From contig CM041090.1 in assembly GCA_023079485.1 (NCBI GenBank), positions 434,001 to 498,000 on the forward strand: a stretch of 64,000 nt of DNA. The letters are read 5' to 3'. Under the pieces are notes generated by a model. That model did no database searches and was not told the DNA's origin. It worked only from the letters and a program-made list of their open reading frames with translations. Source of the DNA: Archilochus colubris (Eukaryota > Chordata > Aves > Apodiformes > Trochilidae). The position numbers and the translations under genes were made by a program. The stretch's first letter is position 1. Each line of letters opens with the position of its first letter. Below, one piece after another: positions 62,146-64,000 of the stretch.

Positions 62146-64000
62146 CTGAGCAGACAGAAGAGGCCCCTAGAACTGATCAGCTGGGGTGCCTCAAGAACTT
62201 GTCTCCAGTAAGTACACTACCTGCATGACTGTACACCAGTACATGAGAGCCTGAGGTCTGTGGCAGGCATGGGAGATGTAATACCCAAATCCTCCTTCCC
62301 TCTCAGTGCTGTCTTCTGTGGAGGGGAACAAAACCACCCTCCAGACTTTGCTTCACAATTTGCATGGATTAGTGGTGCCAGGGTTCTCCATACTGCACCT
62401 TCTGCCAATACAAAATTCCTTTGCTCTCCCTCCCACCCTCTTCCCATCTAAAACTGCACTTAATTTAATTATAATTATTGAAAAAAAATGAGAGGGTGTA
62501 TGTCTGGAATCCACTAAGGAGATTAAGCGTGGGTTGTCTGTTACTGACAATGGAAATGCAGTGCTTAGAGGTTTCAAGAGACTATCAGAGAGCACCACTG
62601 GAGCAGCTGCTAGAGGATGGGCTGTTCTGCATTACAGTTCTTACAGCTGATGACTGGCTGGTCCTTCATCTATATGGCTTGGGCAGAACGATCACTTTTC
62701 CAGCAGTCACTTTGAGGATAAAGGAATTAGCTTGCTCCAACAGCATGGAGTTTGCAGTGAGGCATGGAGAAGGCAGCAAATCTGTGACCATACTAATCTG
62801 ACTGGAGAGCACACTTTAGTTTGACATGCATTGTTTAAAAATCAATGTGTGAAACTGAAGACATTAGCATTAGGTACCAGAGAATGAGCAGAGCCATTTA
62901 GATGCTAAAATTACTTGCAAGCAGAGACTGCTCTTTAGCTAATACACCCTAAGGACTTTTTTTTCAGTTCGTATCAGTGTGCATTCTGCCTAATCTCAGA
63001 TACAGTTATAAGAATCTGGTTTTGAAGATTTTAGTCTGGGGACAATTACTTTATTAGCAATTTTATATCTCCATCCAGAGCCCTCATTTCCCTTGCTAGA
63101 GCTATTGCCTGAGCCTATAAACCAGATGACCTCTCCATCTGCATCTATACTCGTTCATAGAAAATTTCTTGAACCATTTGATTTTCTCACCAGACATATC
63201 TGATTATTTTCACAAGAATGCTGCTTTATTTTGAACTGTATTCAGCATGCTACATTTGAACACTGAACCTAAGCCAAAGCCAAAAATTGCAGCACAATTG
63301 CCTCTAGATTTTGTAACATTTCTCTTTCTTCTTCTCCAGAACCTCAGTCAGCACATTGGCAGTGTACAAAAGGACACAGTTTAGGGTTCTTATGATGTAT
63401 GCACACATGTGAATGTAGTTCTCAAGCTGTCATACGTCTTAATAAAGAATTCCTTACAGACAATAATAGGAAGACAAAACCAAAGCATTATTCTTTGGAA
63501 AATTATCAGAAACTACAGAACAGCACATGATGTGCTAAAAACATTTCATTTAGGGGAGAACTGATTTCTGTTGCAGGTTACTTACCACCTTCTACTATTT
63601 CCCTGCACAAGGAGATAGACAGGGGAAAGAGGGTGGACTGAGAGCCAGAATGTGGATGTAAGAGTTCTCACTAGAGGACTCATTCAGGATAGCAGGACTA
63701 GAAAGGTTAATGATGGAAAATGAAGTTTACACTTATATAGCAGCCTTCATTCAAAGACTTCCCAAATACTTCATAAATTTCAACTGAGGCACAAAAGGCA
63801 CCCAGAAATCTCATTTTACCACTTGAGAGGAGCCACATCTGGGATACAGTAAAGCAGTTTACTGACTGCATGCAGTCAGGATTGTGCATATTTACAAGCA
63901 GAAACAAGACGAAAAAATGACATCCATTGGAAGCCATGAGGATAATTTATGAGTGCAGGATGTCTTTATTGGTATGGTTCTGCTAAACAGATGAGACAAG
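62146..64000. other. Non-coding/intronic sequence to window end
   Basis: Apart from the possible micro-exon, no recognised feature. It is probably intron of the unidentified minus-strand gene. The 62,478-62,801 plus-strand open frame has no recognised motif. Confidence 0.4.
63586..63602 (-). CDS. Possible 17-nt micro-exon of the unidentified gene
   Basis: A long pyrimidine tract (CCACCCTCTTTCCCCTGTCT and onward to GTGCAG) precedes 17 nt, followed by a consensus donor GTAAGT. Entered in phase 0 it leaves two bases, which fits the next exon at 62,145. Supported by splice signals and phase only. Confidence 0.25.

Noticed and set aside
58348..64000. Expected SYNJ2BP exons upstream of COX16 (mammalian gene order)
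   Set aside because: No PDZ-domain exon or SYNJ2BP-like C-terminal anchor was recognised on the minus strand.

Overview
This is a piece of a bird nuclear genome. The evidence is many 5'-truncated CR1 LINEs ending in the (ATTCTATG)n-type tail, avian-type LTRs, long introns, GC-rich promoter islands in an otherwise AT-richer background, and, at the left edge, 825 bases of avian-like mitochondrial ND5 joined through a 100-N gap. The species cannot be fixed from the window.

Layout. 1-825 is mitochondrial ND5 sequence, intact in the vertebrate mitochondrial code, then a gap (826-925). 926-15,900 is non-coding sequence with CR1 remnants and an exact 8 x 38 bp minisatellite. About 15.95-17.35 kb is a CpG island with a perfect CArG box, probably a promoter. 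17.4-30.5 kb shows no recognisable gene but holds a CR1, a perfect 30-bp palindrome and a 64-bp inverted repeat (foldback). 30.5-40.1 kb is a transposon-rich block. It holds a diverged tandem repeat of about 195-205 bp split by a solo LTR with 6-bp target duplications, a decayed betaretrovirus-like (class II) endogenous retrovirus with pol and env on the minus strand, and five CR1 copies, one of them inside pol.

The one gene I can name with confidence is COX16, on the minus strand from 57,817 down to 40,314. It has four coding exons (20, 26, 21 and 38 codons plus stop) and three phase-0 introns with consensus GT/AG ends, giving a 105-residue protein. This is a mitochondrial inner-membrane assembly factor for cytochrome c oxidase. 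Its first exon lies in a second CpG island (about 57.25-58.1 kb). CR1 copies lie in intron 1 and just beyond the stop codon.

Further upstream, also on the minus strand, is the 3' end of a second gene: a well-supported terminal coding exon (61,083-61,325) and up to three short phase-compatible upstream exons. I do not recognise its protein. In mammals COX16 lies between SLC8A3 and SYNJ2BP. The 16-kb CpG island sits where an SLC8A3 promoter would be expected, but no SLC8A3 coding exon is present, and no SYNJ2BP exon was found on the other side.

I see no CRISPR array, operon or prokaryote-like system. The observations most worth a second look are the unidentified upstream gene, the foldback element, the interrupted tandem repeat with its nested solo LTR, and the mtDNA join.
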